From: Trichaptum fuscoviolaceum | Taxonomy: Eukaryota > Basidiomycota > Agaricomycetes > Hymenochaetales > Trichaptaceae | Reading direction: 5' to 3' | NCBI GenBank assembly: GCA_910574455.1 | Contig: CAJSYZ010000002.1 | Location: 5,915,671 to 5,979,670 of the forward strand | DNA: 64,000 nt | Shown here: piece by piece, positions 44,286 through 54,868 of the stretch | How positions within the stretch are numbered: the first letter of the stretch is position 1 | Layout: every line of letters starts with the position of its first letter | Notes under the pieces: model-generated | What the model was told of the DNA's origin: nothing | Database searches by the model: none | The model's input: only the letters and a program-made list of their open reading frames with translations | Translations under genes and position numbers: made by a program

Positions 44286-45228
44286 TCAGCTGCACAGACT
44301 AGAGTGGCAATATGCTCCAAACCTACCGCCAAACATCTCCCTGCACTCGCTCTCTGCCCAGGGAATTCGCAATATAGTCACCAAGTCAGTCAAGACACAG
44401 AAGATATGAGACAATGACTCCCAACCTGCATGCTCTCGTGAAGAGCGAGTGCGACTTCCAGTGAAGACGAACGATATGATCTGGGCATCTCTAACTGAAG
44501 AGATACGATCGTCGGTGAGGGTGGTGGAATTTGGGTTTGAAATGACGAAGAAAGGCGAGCTGATGGTCCTTTTGTGCGACACTTATCCTGACAGACAGCC
44601 AACAAGTAGAATTGTAATAGGTGCATCGATCACGCTCTTTAACATTATACGGGTTATGCTCCGCTAGCGCACCGAACGCACGCTGTTCCAGAAAGTGTTT
44701 CACGAAGATCCAGAATAATTCGACTTCGTCGAAAGCGGTCAGCGGGAGTATCATCGCTGTGTACATGACGAACAAGATCTGCCTGATCAACTGGAGAAAG
44801 ATGACTGTGTAGAGCTGAACTCGGTACGCTAAGCTATCGTCCATCAATTTCCAACGACTAACTGTCACGCAGGCATACTTGGTCGACAGTATGGAATTCG
44901 CCCAAAAAACTCGTCTGCGCACAGCACGCCGAAGAAAACTCGCTCGTCGTCATTTCCTTCGCGCACGTGTTCGCCGCCGCCGTGCCCCCGCTCCCCGAGA
45001 ATCGGCTGCAATACGAGCGGCAGCGACGGCACCCCTGCCGAACGGAATACACGCGTCGACGTCGACGAGCTTGTTATTCGCGGGACTCTGTGTGATCGCG
45101 GTGTCTGGCTCGCGGTCGGGTAAATTTTCGCACTTGAAGTTCAGCGTCAAGAAGGCTGAGGAAGTGGGGCGGTGCTATGTACACTTGCGCGGGAAGAGAC
45201 GGGTGTCATTCGATACTATGACTAACGC
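44286..45228 (+). pseudogene. F-box protein copy, unit 2, degraded
   Basis: The matching frame starts at LHRLEWQYAPNLPPNISLHS, so the F-box exon is lost. There is a stop after VKTQKI (44407), a deletion that removes the PGGEYLLVFWLDG block, stops in the exon 3 equivalent (after RVMLR and HEDPE), and a large deletion in the last exon that joins the YERQRR block to LPNGIHASTS. Ends near 45228 with the RRVSFDTMT remnant of VVIRYYD. It has accumulated many lesions and cannot be functional. Confidence 0.85.
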
Positions 45229-45593
45229 AGAAAGAGGGTTCGACGGTTCATCACAAGGGCTGGAACAGGGATCCTTTGCTTCTGTAAGGGTATTGTACGC
45301 TCCGGCCATTAATGAATTCATTCATCTTTCATTCGCGCCGAACATAGCACAAGTTCGAGGTTCAAGGTTGAGGGTTGCCTCGAGGTACTCTACCGGTTTA
45401 TATCAGTGTTCCGCACAAAGACCATAACAAATTGCATGTTACCTCCGGAGTAGCAAAGGTACTCACATTTTTGTTCATCTGGGTCCACTGTACAAGGTTT
45501 TCGGCGCGCAGAGGCTGTGTACTCCTTGCCATTCAAAAGCAGATCTTTAAGCGAGCTCAAGACCTGCACCCATCAATCCGATATCGTACCAAC
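45229..45593. other. Intergenic region before the unit 2 kinase gene
   Basis: About 365 bases, paralogous in its 3' part to 37800-37899. It lacks the clean CATAAATAGG box of units 1 and 4. No ORF of note. Confidence 0.4.
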
Positions 45594-48500
45594 ATGATCC
45601 CCTTCTTTGAAGACCTTGAGCTGCTACATCCAAATCTAAATCTCCCTTCGAGTTCAGAATCATCGGCGTGGAAAGAGAAGCTAGCTGATTCCACTATATC
45701 CCTTGGCGAATGGTCTGCACACGCGAAACTCTTATTGAGGGATGTTGGTGGAACAGACTACCATTCACTGTTTGCAGATTCTGGCCCCGCTACGCCTGAT
45801 CAAGATGGCTTATTTTGTACCGCGATAATTGCATATGTGCGTTGCACTCGTTTTCTTTTGATCTAAACATCCCTAATTCTCTTTGTTGCTTATCTTATAT
45901 CCAGTTGTTGAAGGACGTCAAAGAATCCCTTGTCAGAGGTCCTGATAAAACCGACATTATAACCACTTTGAGGTGGCACGACTCGGAGTTCGCGACAAAG
46001 GACTGGGACCGCCAGGTGTCTGGATGGAAAGAAATCTGTGAATGGCCTACGGAAACACGTTATGTTCGGTATGACCGATTTCTGGACCTCATAGTATCTG
46101 TATGTCAACCCACTGTACCCGCGTATGCGAAAAAGGAGCGGTACGTTGAATAAGAGATCGAAATCTGTGCGTCTCTCACTTTACCCCTTTCCTTGCGCAG
46201 GGATATGCTGGCTTGTGCCACAATTATTGAAGTCCACTATATCATGCTGTTATTGGATTATTCGTCGAAGGCGTACAAGAGTCATCAGCAGAATGAAGAC
46301 GGAGGGGAAAGAATTGAATTCAAGCGCATATTAGACATCGCCTTTGATATCTATCTGCGCTGTGATCCTGTGAGTTTCTCTTTGCATGTTCGGTGCAGAA
46401 TAACTATATGTTTATTTATGTCCTTATAGGCACTGTACAAAACGAGCAGTCGATACACGTACTTTCGTTCGTCTCTTAGGTCCCGCCTCAATGTAGTGGT
46501 ATATAACGCCGCTAAACGATATAACATCGTGCCTACGCACATGAATGTGAAGGGTGTGGTTAAGATTGGCCGCGATCCCATGGGTAGTGGTGGCTTTGCG
46601 GATGTTTGGAAAGGGATGGCAAACGGCACCATTGTAGCGTTGAAAGTACCAAGATTGCACTGCGAAGGCGTAGACTTGAAGATAGTGGAAGCAGTGAGCA
46701 AAGTCTCCTTTTGTATCCACAGTTATCTGATCCGTGCCTCACAGCAAACATGCAAAGAAGGCTTCATATGGAATCGACTGTCTCACGAGAACATCATTCC
46801 GTTGCTCGGGTTTTACAGCGTTGACAATGAACCTATCATTATGGTATCCCCATGGATGGACAATGGTAACTTAACAGCATACTTACGACATAACGAATTT
46901 GCAAACCGGCAGAAAATTGTGAGTCCCATTAGTTCGTTGACGTATTTTGTATCTCTCTTATCGTATGATTCTAGATGTATGGCGTTTACAGAGGGCTTTG
47001 CTATTTACACAGTAGAGAACCTCCAGTAGCTCATGGTGATCTTCGATGTGTAAGTCTCACTGTCAACGCCAATATTTGTAGAGACAGCGGCGCTCATTAC
47101 TCTGCAGGCAAATATTCTTGTTGATAATCTGGGCAGACCTCTCATATCAGACTTCGGTCTTTCGAGAGTTCAAGATCTACAGCTCAGTCTTCCGACTGGG
47201 TACGCTTCGGGTGTCAGTGGCGGATCATATCGATGGCAGGCCCCAGAATTATGGCGGGACACTGGAAAGCATACAACATCGTCTGATGTCTATGCCTACG
47301 CAATGACTTGTCTGGAGGTATGGCACAAGTGTTCTACTACAACCAATATGCGCTTACGGGTCCTAGGTCTATTCTGGGAGAATACCCTTGGACAACTATA
47401 ACGAAGCTCAGTTTATCATGAAATTTGCAAAAGGGGTCGTGTTAGAGATTCCAAAAAGTATCAAAACTTCTAACAGCCGCGTTGCGCAGGCACGAGAACT
47501 GTGGTGGCAGGATCTAAGTAGGTGCTGCTCGGCAAATGCAGCAAACCGTCCATCTACGATAGAGACAATCCGAATGGTGTGCGTCTTTAACTCTGGTCTC
47601 TGGCAACCCAATGCGTGTGACTCCGAGACAGACTATGATGACTTGCAAGCTATTCGTGCGCATGAAAGCTGCATACCTTCTGAGTACGCATTCACTCTTG
47701 CATTGCATTATTTCTTGCTAATGAAACTTTACAAGGTGTATTTGGATTCGCAAAGGCCTCTCTTTCGCAGTGATAAACGGCACTGCTTGGCGATTTGCAA
47801 GAAAAGATGTCATGTATCTAGAAAATGTGGAAACAATTTCTCTTTTGGAAGAGAATAGATTAGTAAAGGTATGGAAAGGGGTGATGGATGGCGGAGCTGT
47901 AGTAGCCTTAAGAAAGCCGAAAACCTACCCTGAACTCAGGCGTGATGGTATTACTGCAAACGAAGCGGGCAATGTGAGTGCACTTTTTGATTCAAAAAAA
48001 CTGTGACTGACTGATGGATTTTCTTGAAGAAAATTAGAGATGAATGTATAGTCTGGAGTCAGCTACGTCATAGAAACATTCTCCCTTTGCTTGGAATCAC
48101 AAAGGAGATTGCTCTGGTCACCCCGTGGATTGAATACACTACCTTAGACAGTCGGTTACAATCCGAGCACCGGCATTTGATCTCAGACCCATACAAAATT
48201 GTACGTCTGAATATCCTTATTCATATTCTCTTCCCTCAACATATGTTTGTAGCTTTATGGCGTGTATGACGGACTATGCTACCTACATAGTCATACGCCT
48301 CCAGTAGTCCATGGTGAACTTTGCACGGTAAGTCTAGCAATCATCGTTGGTGTTATGTGGTTACAATATTGCTCCCACTAGAACGCTATCCTCATCGATA
48401 ACTTGGACAACCCCCTCATAGCAGATTATGGACTTGCAAGATACCGAGGAATAGGATACCATCTGTGCGATTATCTCAAAGTTACATATGCGATGGAAGG

Positions 48501-48693
48501 AACTGACATTATCTCACGGAAATCAACAGTGAGGACCACCATACAACAATGTATGACGTCTATGCCTTTGCTCGGATCTGTTTTGAGGTGTGTTAGATTA
48601 AAGAAAAGCAAAGCCTTCGGGAACCGCTATCTAATGTTGGAGCCACGAACCGTAGATTTACTCCAGGACACAACCGAGCTGTTATCGGAATGA
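45594..48693 (+). CDS. Tandem kinase-pseudokinase protein, unit 2, altered C terminus
   Basis: Twelve exons join in frame to 827 residues: 45594-45836, 45905-46140, 46201-46369, 46430-46693, 46745-46918, 46975-47049, 47108-47317, 47367-47683, 47736-47973, 48030-48200, 48253-48327, 48382-48693. The kinase domain is complete: GSGGFADVWKG, VALKVP, HENIIPLLG, AHGDLRC, ANILVD, SDFG, APELW. The pseudokinase half reads RLVKVWKG, VALRKP (Arg for Lys), HGELCT, NAILID, ADYGLAR. After KVTYAMEG the frame departs from unit 1: a few lost bases remove the RWKAPEL and MSDVY blocks, and the ORF runs into former intron and stops at 48693. Remains of the last exon (REKWWARLQACWAANPVDRP) lie untranslated at 48740-48990. 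Probably still makes a protein with an intact first kinase. Confidence 0.8.
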
Positions 48694-49482
48694 TGTAAAG
48701 GGCGGACCTAATGTTCGCTACCGCCATTGTATTCCATATGTCCCCAACAGCCTAAAGACCTCCGACAAACAGCTTGCAAGTATACGAGAGAAATGGTGGG
48801 CGAGGCTACAAGCGTGCTGGGCGGCCAACCCAGTGGATCGACCCGCTGTTGAGGACACGAAAGACATGCTATATTTCCCTGCCTCCGTCGACGATCACAG
48901 GAATGACGCTCACGGATACACACTCCGTTCAGACGGTGGTGGCTCTCATAAAAGATGCAGTGGGTATGTGCATTTCTCATTTTTCATGATGTCTTCAAGC
49001 TCATAGTTCGAAACCCATCTCACCTAGTTGCTTTTTACTCAAGCCTGAGGATTAGCATATGATAACCTTGATATGGTTCCGCATCACAAATAACATATCC
49101 AGCATGTGAACATCCGGTATTTCAATATCGTAGGTCAAAGCGTCCGTACTAGCTTCTGTTCCAGCAAAACATATTTAATAAGCTGTCATGAAACAAGTGT
49201 CTTCTGGCGCGCTTGACAGTCCTTTTGAAATGATCAAACAGAGTGCGCGTGTTCAGGATAAGTACATGATTTGAATCAAAGATATCGCGAGATAGATTAG
49301 ATTGCAGGTAATAAACAATGATTGATGGAGATCATAAAGCAATGGGTCAGAGATCAGTGTCGCGTCAACTTCCAAGAGATAAAAAGAGAAGCCGGGAGTG
49401 ATGACATGAGAGATGAGAAGAATGAGGCTGCGCGAAAAAGAAAAAGAAAATTAAGAAATGGATTAAACGGGACTATCAGTCA
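48694..49482. other. Decayed last kinase exon and intergenic region of unit 2
   Basis: 48740-48990 aligns with exon 13 of the unit 1 kinase gene (SLKTSDKQLASIREKWW, DRPAVEDTK, LYFPASVDD), but is out of reach of the unit 2 reading frame and lacks the acidic tail. The rest (49000-49482) is paralogous to other unit 3' intergenic regions. Confidence 0.6.
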
Positions 49483-51001
49483 TACAGCCCACTCGTTGGC
49501 CTGCGATATGGTGTATGTCCATACGTCCGCTCAGCTCGCGACGCAGATAGACTCTCCTCGCCAATGGACGACCCAGGTGGCAGTGGCACCCTCCGCGCGC
49601 TAATATCAGACATAGCGGGTGATCCCGGCGGGAACCCGTCCGCCTCTTCCATGAACGTCTGCTGCAGTTGGACTCGTCCGGTGCGATGCGAGTGCGCACT
49701 GGCGATGGACATGCGGCTCTGCGGGCGCGAAAGCGAGGTGTGTCTGAGCGAGGGCGTGCGCTGGCCTGTGCTGTCCATAGGCGCTGAGGTCGCCATGAAC
49801 CCCGGTGGCGGCTCTGTGCCAGACGAGTGCACGAGCGATGCGTGGCCTGGGAAGTAGACTACGTTGGTGGGACCGACCTCTGCGAAGGACGCACGGCGGG
49901 GGGATGATGGACCAGGTGTGTTTGGCATGGGTTGCGCGTCGAAAGGCGGGGGCATTGAAGGTACGACGCTGGGGGACATCAAGCCTTGACTAGGGTGCTG
50001 CTCGTTGAAGACGGGGACGGTGGCTGTCGTCATCACTGTTCCAGCAGATTCAGGGCGAGACTAAGAAGAAAAGGGAGAAAAATAAAAAAGGTATTTCATG
50101 CCGAATATTGGATGAGAAGACTTACAGCAATCGTGATACTAGGGACACTACTCCCACTGCTATAACGCCGGGCCGAGCCTGCTGATTCTGAGTTTTCATG
50201 ACGTAGAGCAGCGATCCGAGGAGTCTGTACTATCGGTGATTCAGGCATTGTGAGTGTTTTGGACGAAGTTGAATTAGTGGGCGTAATAGAGCTGATATTT
50301 GGTCGTGAGTAGGAATCGAAGGACGGAGCTAATGCGATGGGTTGGGTTGGAGTCGGTGGTTGCGATGGAGGCCGAGGAATTATCTGCGTGAAGGAAAATG
50401 AGATGATTATTAGACTAATTGAAGATGTGAACATACGACGTGAGGTTCAGGTTTAGGGACATTCCAGGCATAGAAGCTATTGCGGCAGCCGCGTTCCGTG
50501 ACATAGGTTGGCCAAGAGTACCATTCTCGTACACTTCCGGGCTATGAGACGAAGACGAGGTTGAAGGCGCACCGCAGACATTGACATTTGCCACCGAGAA
50601 GTTTCGACCATGGCCAGAGTGTGTCTGCGTAGGGCGATATGGAGGGTAGGTAAGTGAAGCGGCGCGAGAGGGTGGTCTGTCGGGTGGTGGAAAGCGAGAA
50701 AAGTCGGGAGATGGGATAGGAAGAGCAGCGGGAGAGCGGACAATGCTGTGACCGGGCACGGTTCTAGTCGAAGGCAGTTCCACTGGCATTGACACTGGCA
50801 TATAAGGTGGACCTTGAGGTGAAGATAGGATAGTCGTAGGCTGATGTACATCATTGTCGGGCAATTGAGCCTATCCGTCGTCGTCTTTGCGCACAACACC
50901 CCAACACATCCTCTCGTCATTCTCGCCTTTCTTGGTCGCGGGCTCGTTTTTCTATTGGCCGTTCGATATCGTTCCAACTTCTTGCGCATCCTCGTCATGG
51001 T

Positions 51002-52295
51002 TAGGGCTCCTCAACCGTACCGTATACGGTACGTATACGGCAGATACGGGTGTACGGGTGGCAGGCAGAGTCGTCCTCGCTGGTTGGAGGACCTGCCTTG
51101 CCTGGCACGATGTACGGCCACCCCCTTTCGCTGACCACTGCCCGCGCTGAGCTACACTTGGGCCATAGGATTCTGCATAGAGCGCAGAGAGTCAGACGGC
51201 GATGATAACCGGTCAGTTCTGAAGATATTGTGAGTCGATGTGTAAAATCACAACGGGCCAGCGAACGTACTTCTTTGGACGAGGGCCACCCCGTGGTCGC
51301 TGTTGACCGCCGTCACCCGTCTCCTCCTTTCTCGGGGATTTTCCTCTTGCGTAGTCCAAATCTTCCTCCTGCAAGACTCTCTTCTTTTTGTTTGGGCTTC
51401 CATCGGAAATGCCGAGCCATCCTCCGGCGCTGGCGTTGTTATTTTGTGCACGCCGCCTTCGTCCTGTCTCATAGTTCGTCGACATCAAGTACGCCTTTGC
51501 GCTCACATGTGGGTACGTCGTCTTTTTGACGAGCAGATGGGGCTGGAACTCGGGGAGGGCGATGACGAGCTTGCTGAGGTATGATGATTGCCCGCGGAGC
51601 TCGTCTGCCGCTGTCGTCGCGATACATATCTTGTCCTCCGCCCCTGGGCGCACCTTCTGCGCCTCATCCGCAATCTTCCCGAGTAGCCACAGGCGTTCCC
51701 TGCTTGAAGCTGAGCGGGTCTTGGTGAGCTCGATAAGTTTGTAGATCTTCGAAGTCAGAGGTAACGGTTAACGTGAGCACGGCGTCGAGCTTGTGCAGAT
51801 CAGCAAAGATGCGGGGGAGGTCCAAAGGGAGGAGTTGAGTGTCTGCGTGTAGCCTGCGAGCAGATCAAGAAAGTAGGAGGAGGCGTCCGGTTGCATGGTT
51901 GCTGGCGTTGTCGATGCAATAAGCCTTGGCGACACGGGTCGCGAGTCAGCTTGGGACTCCGATACCTGATCTAATACTAAGCAAGTGTTAGTTAAACATA
52001 ATTATCTGTAAGAAAGAATGCATTAGATTGGCCTCAAATGAAATAGAGATATTTTTAGGAGACTTACTGGCTTGGACTTGAAGAAAAGAGGAAGATTTCC
52101 CAAAGTAAGGTGAGGATTGTGATGAAAGCACGAAAACCCGTACCGTAACCGTATACGGCCCGTAATTTCAGATCTCAGTACTAGTACTGTCACGGGCCGT
52201 ATAAATATGGGCTTTCAAAAGTTGTTACAGTACGGTGACGGTACGGCCGTAACCGTACCGTAAACCGTAAATTACGGGGAGGTTGAGGAGCCCTA
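51002..52295. mobile_element. hAT-like element with captured ING-family gene fragment
   Basis: Terminal inverted repeats TAGGGCTCCTCAACC at 51002 and GGTTGAGGAGCCCTA at 52281-52295, followed inward by many CCGTA/TACGG motifs (51016-51055 and 52140-52275). It is flanked by a perfect 8-bp duplication GTCATGGT (50994-51001 and 52296-52303), and removing the element restores the paralogous sequence seen at 60250-60270. An 8-bp duplication and a TAGGG start fit the hAT superfamily. No transposase is present; the interior is filled by the ING fragment. Confidence 0.85.
51213..51896 (-). pseudogene. Inhibitor-of-growth (ING) family N-terminal fragment inside the hAT-like element
   Basis: From an ATG at 51896 the frames read MQPDASSYFLDLLAGYTQTL, LPLDLPRIFADLHKLDAVL, KIYKLIELTKTRSASSRERL, LLGKIADEAQKVRPGAEDK, ATTAADELRGQSSYLSKLV and ALPEFQPHLLVKKTTYPH. 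This matches the helical N-terminal domain of ING proteins, subunits of histone acetyltransferase or deacetylase complexes. Then comes a basic linker (ETGRRRRAQNN, NKKKRVLQEEDLDYARG). The C-terminal PHD finger that reads H3K4me3 is absent, and at least two frameshifts (near 51750 and 51830) are present. A host gene captured by a DNA transposon. Family call rests on the domain pattern; other helical chromatin subunits are less likely. Confidence 0.6.
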
Positions 52296-52660
52296 GTCAT
52301 GGTCTTCACCGCATCCTCATGCTCGAGGTCGGCCTCCCGAATCATCACGATCGACTTCATCAGCTTTCATACTGGGCCATGTACAGTCGCAGTTTGGCCT
52401 TCACGCGACGACGTCTACGAGCTCGTCTTTCTATATGATCGTAGCGACATCTCTCGCGCTCTTAGGACCCGCACGCTGCCGTACGTTGTTGACAACAGAG
52501 AAGAAAGGGCTTCCACGACGTTTGCTGTAGGGAAGTTCATGGTGGCAGGTTCTTGTAGGAAAGCCGCACCGCTGAAAAGGTTTTAGTTCAAAAGTGACTT
52601 AGATTGCCGGAGGGGGAGACGAGGCAAGCGCATCGCCCGCAGAAAACTTCCAGCCACGGG

Positions 52661-52861
52661 AGAGCATCTTGGAGATGTGTCTAGACAGCAGAAGAGGAAA
52701 AGATGGGTGGGTTTGCGAGAAATTTTGAGGGTTTGTTGCGTTGAAACCTGACTCTGTGTTGAGGAAGTCGCACAAATTCTACCGTGACGGGTCCCTGGCA
52801 CTGGTGACGTTGCAGTGTCACAGTCAAGCCCAACTTGATGACTTCGAGAGATGCGGCTCGC
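52661..52861. other. Unit 2/unit 3 junction region
   Basis: Short region between the first exon of the Pro/Ser-rich gene and the unit 3 F-box copy; both promoters would be here. No additional feature. Confidence 0.4.
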
Positions 52862-53764
52862 CAGATAATAAGAGTCGGTTGACCTCGACACCATTCCTCG
52901 ATGTCTAAGCCTTTCACCAGCCTGAATAGACAGGTGCAACGTTTAGGAACGTCACATCGCTTCGCCGACTCTGGCTGGAACAGTTGAACAGACTGGAGTG
53001 GATCCATGCACCGAACGTACCTTCAAACGTCTCCCTGCACGCCGCTCTCCGCCCAGGGCATTCGCAACATAGTCACCAAGTGTTCTCGTGAAGATCGAGT
53101 GTGACTTTCAATACGACGCATGCCTGCAGTGACGCTTTGTCCGGGAGGAGAGAATCTGCTCGTCTTTTGGTCAGCCGGTTGGCGGCGACTTGACTACGCT
53201 GACGCGATCGCGCAGTTCGTGCTGCTGAAGATCCCCGACAACAACGGCGTCATCACGCAGCGCATGGCCGTCTGCACGCCGACCTGGCGGCTCTCGACCC
53301 TCCACACCGATGAGCCGCAGACGGACGATACGCTCGAGTCGACGATCTACTACATCCAGTACGTCGAGTTCGCGGACGGCTCGAAGCATAACAGCCTGCT
53401 GCACCGCTTTACGCTGTACCATGCGGGGTCCAGGTCCGCGCGCCCGCGCCTGCAGTTGGAGGCGAGGCTGTACGGATGCGTGCCCTTGCCGAACGGAATA
53501 CACGCGTCGACGTCGACAAGTCTATCCTTCGCAGGGCGCTGTGTGATCGCGGCATCTGCCTCGCGGTCGGGCGAATTCCCGCACTTCAAATTCAGCGTCA
53601 GGAAGGCCGAGGAGCGCCAGCGCGCCGCTTTATCGTCTGCCTTGGCCACGCACTGCGTTCCGATTGAGCTCGAGGGCGTGGAGAAGGGGTACAGCTTCGA
53701 GGTCGAGCCGTATAGCGGGGCGGTGCTGTACACTCTTGCACGGGAAGAAACTATTGTCATTTGA
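52862..53764 (+). pseudogene. F-box protein copy, unit 3, internally deleted
   Basis: 52862-53100 resembles the exon 2 region of unit 1 (SGWNS-like and PSNVSLHA), but with stops; no F-box is left. An ORF of 214 codons (53120-53764) reads MPAVTLCPGGENLLVFWSAG joined straight to WRRLDYADAIAQFVLLK. About 690 bases, with two introns and exon 3, are therefore deleted between VFW and WRRL. From there to the end it is nearly base-for-base the same as unit 1 (36860-37440); only a handful of differences are visible. It ends EETIVI with a new stop in place of RYYD. The truncated ORF could be translated, but lacks the F-box. Confidence 0.8.
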
Positions 53765-54049
53765 TACTATGACCAGCAAATGGGAACTGTTTTGCACAAG
53801 GAACTAGACGGCCAATAAAGACTGCTCGCTTTCTTTAGCTATCGTTGATCCACCAATGCGACGTATTGTCATCTACTTCACAACTTGTTTCACGCTCATC
53901 ATAACTTTACTCTGGATCTCACGAAAAGATAATAATATCCCCTCACGGTTCCGTACACCCAATCACCAATCTTGACAGATCCTTGTTTCTGCAAAATCTG
54001 CGCCGCTTTTGTCTCGCTGCTTTCTGCAAATGCGTGAAGGCACAGCTTA
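53765..54049. other. Unit 3 region without paralogue
   Basis: About 285 bases that do not match the equivalent part of the other units. A minus-strand stretch (about 54047-53940) reads CLHAFAESSETKAAQILQKQ and KIGDWVYGTVRGYYY, which looks like a piece of a real protein, but I cannot name it. The start of the kinase exon 1 should be here and is missing. Confidence 0.35.
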
Positions 54050-54866
54050 GTCTCGTAACCAGACCAGGTTACTTATAAGGGTCGCTTTGCTCGGAAGGTG
54101 TAACCGGTCTGGTTTCCAAGGTTTTGATTTAAAGGACTTTGCAGGGAGTTTGAAATATAATACAAATGAAGTAGCAGACCCAGTTGTTGTAATGACTAAG
54201 ACGCGAGTAAAAAATAATGCCACACGCTTTTTTGGGTGGCGTGACGTGAGGTCACACTGTGGCAACCGTGTGCCTTTGCGTAATCGATCGACGCGACGCG
54301 CTTAACGCGCGTCTACCGTGACGTTGATCTCTTCGCTTCACTGTATACTCACTTCTAATTTATCATGGATTCCAACTGTTTAACCTCTGATTTGTGCGAC
54401 GAGTGGATGACTTTCCGTAGGCTTTCTGTACAGTTACAGATTAGATGCGACCCTTTTTGACGCCGCAAGTGTGCTTAGCAATGACCTTTTCCTATGGTTC
54501 CAAAGACCCCGGCACATATAAACACTGCCTTCATTGCCTTCCAAATCATCTAAAAATCTGTATTCTATTCCGCAAGCCTATACTACGGAAAGTCACCCAG
54601 TAACGTTGAAGGCAAGGGACGCGCGTTCTAGGTACGCGACTGCCGTGACACTCAGCTAATGTTAACTCAATTCTTTATACATTCACATGACGACAACAGA
54701 CGTTATTTTTGGAATTCAGGGGGAACCTATGAAATCACTACTCCATTTGGATTAATTTCAAACTCCCTGCAAAGTCTTGTAATCGAAAACCTTGGAAACC
54801 AGGCCAGCTACGCTGTGCTTGCTCCGCAAGCCGTATAAAGAAAGTAGCTTGGCCTGGTCACGAGGC
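54050..54866. mobile_element. 817-bp inverted-repeat element with TA target duplication
   Basis: About 110 bp at each end are inverted copies: the left end begins GTCTCGTAACCAGACCAGG and the right end, reversed, GCCTCGTGACCAGGCCAAG; both continue to GGTTTCCAAGGTTTT and GACTTTGCAGGGAGTTTGAAAT. TA dinucleotides flank both ends (54048-54049, 54867-54868). No transposase. A TA duplication fits Tc1/mariner-type or related families, but the class is not certain. Confidence 0.7.
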
Positions 54867-54868
54867 TA

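Larger units (their letters stand above)
49483..52660 (-). pseudogene. Pro/Ser-rich coiled-coil protein, unit 2, interrupted by a hAT-like element
   Basis: 3' parts: last exon (50036 down to 49476) reads PSMPPPFDAQPMPNTPGPSS to RRPTSGLYD, with FPPGSPAMSDISARRV showing a loss of about 25 codons relative to unit 3. Upstream exons: IIPRPPSQPPTPTQPIALAP (about 50270-50390), MSRNAAAAIASMPG (50470-50510), the Pro-rich middle to 50864 and a coiled-coil remnant (MTRMRKKLERYRTANRK, 50998). The gene is then cut by the element at 51002-52295 and resumes with the RKANEM/READ-encoding region at 52304 and the short first exon (MRLPRLPLR) near 52640. Frameshifts near 50900 also separate the coiled coil from the middle. 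Not functional. Confidence 0.75.

Noticed and set aside
53171..53760. Antisense ORFs of 110 and 136 codons over the F-box last exon
   Set aside because: Same shadows appear in unit 1 (36850-37436). They follow from the GC-rich coding strand and have no independent support.
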